Positions 20,236 through 20,274 of a DNA stretch of 20,274 bases are shown one piece after another (the stretch's first letter is position 1; every line of letters begins with the position of its first letter). Both the position numbers and the translations under genes were made by a program. Under the pieces are notes generated by a model. That model saw nothing but the letters and a program-made list of their open reading frames with translations. It had not been told where the DNA came from and made no database searches. Source of the stretch: Palsa-739 sp036512155 (GTDB lineage Bacteria > Actinomycetota > Thermoleophilia > Gaiellales > Gaiellaceae). The stretch lies in NCBI GenBank assembly GCA_036512155.1, contig DATCBD010000031.1, positions 1 through 20,274 on the forward strand, written 5' to 3'.

Positions 20236-20274
20236 GCGCGAGGATCCTCGTCGTCGACGACGTTCGTGCGAATG
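20232..20274 (+). CDS. start of a response regulator, PleD-like (cut by the window)
   Basis: Fourteen codons are visible, beginning M-S-A-R-I-L-V-V-D-D-V-R-A-N. This matches the N-terminal receiver of PleD-type diguanylate cyclases, although the GGDEF domain is outside the window and another receiver-output protein is possible. The ATG overlaps the stop of the DivK-like gene (ATGA). Confidence 0.6.
   Translation, partial: MSARILVVDDVRAN

Noticed and set aside
1..20274. tRNA, rRNA, CRISPR arrays, IS elements, integrases
   Set aside because: No cloverleaf-like sequence, spaced direct repeats, transposase motifs or terminal inverted repeats were seen on reading both strands.

Overview
The window is GC-rich, gene-dense bacterial chromosome. 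It has an actinobacterial look: GTG starts are common, many genes have a TAnnnT hexamer 7-10 bases before the start codon and no Shine-Dalgarno (leaderless style), and there is a futalosine-route menaquinone gene (mqnD). My guess is a deep-branching actinobacterium of the Thermoleophilia type, but no marker gene here proves it. I see no tRNA, rRNA, CRISPR, IS element or phage gene.

Layout. 1-160: tail of a QueF-like reductase. 167-981 (minus): SRPBCC protein and its ArsR-type regulator, divergent from an ornithine cyclodeaminase/mu-crystallin family gene (996-1937); a perfect inverted repeat lies in the regulator's promoter spacer. 1909-2505: two small unknown genes back to back. 2529-4537: mqnD coupled to a thiolase. 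4675-4935 (minus): small unknown gene. 5019-9708: aldehyde dehydrogenase, a membrane protein with a spermidine-synthase-like domain, and a shortened phenylacetate-CoA ligase-like enzyme. 9705-10383: VOC and EthD-like small proteins, divergent. 10376-13548: three crotonase-family genes and a secreted protein. With the thiolase, ligase and PaaG-like isomerase, this resembles aryl/acyl-CoA degradation of the phenylacetate type, although the ring-epoxidase genes are not in view.

13535-13756 (minus) is the highlight: a 73-residue SelW/Rdx-family gene whose reading frame is interrupted by one TGA exactly where the second residue of the redox motif C-x-x-C belongs. A perfect 8-bp hairpin with a G-starting 3-base loop follows at the distance expected of a bacterial SECIS element. 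I read it as an overlooked selenoprotein (C-P-V-U).

13785-15875: a duplicated DUF4389 membrane protein, then two secreted proteins on the minus strand (a cupin and an unknown). 15941-20274: a signalling block with a NarX-like kinase whose ATP-binding domain looks degenerate, a NarL-type response regulator, a DivK-like receiver, a SnoaL-like lipoprotein, a membrane histidine kinase, a second DivK-like receiver and the start of a PleD-like protein. The last three are joined by ATGA overlaps.

Strand changes are frequent. Several divergent pairs have 0-40 bp between start codons, with overlapping or mirror-image -10 elements, so the two genes of a pair probably share regulation.
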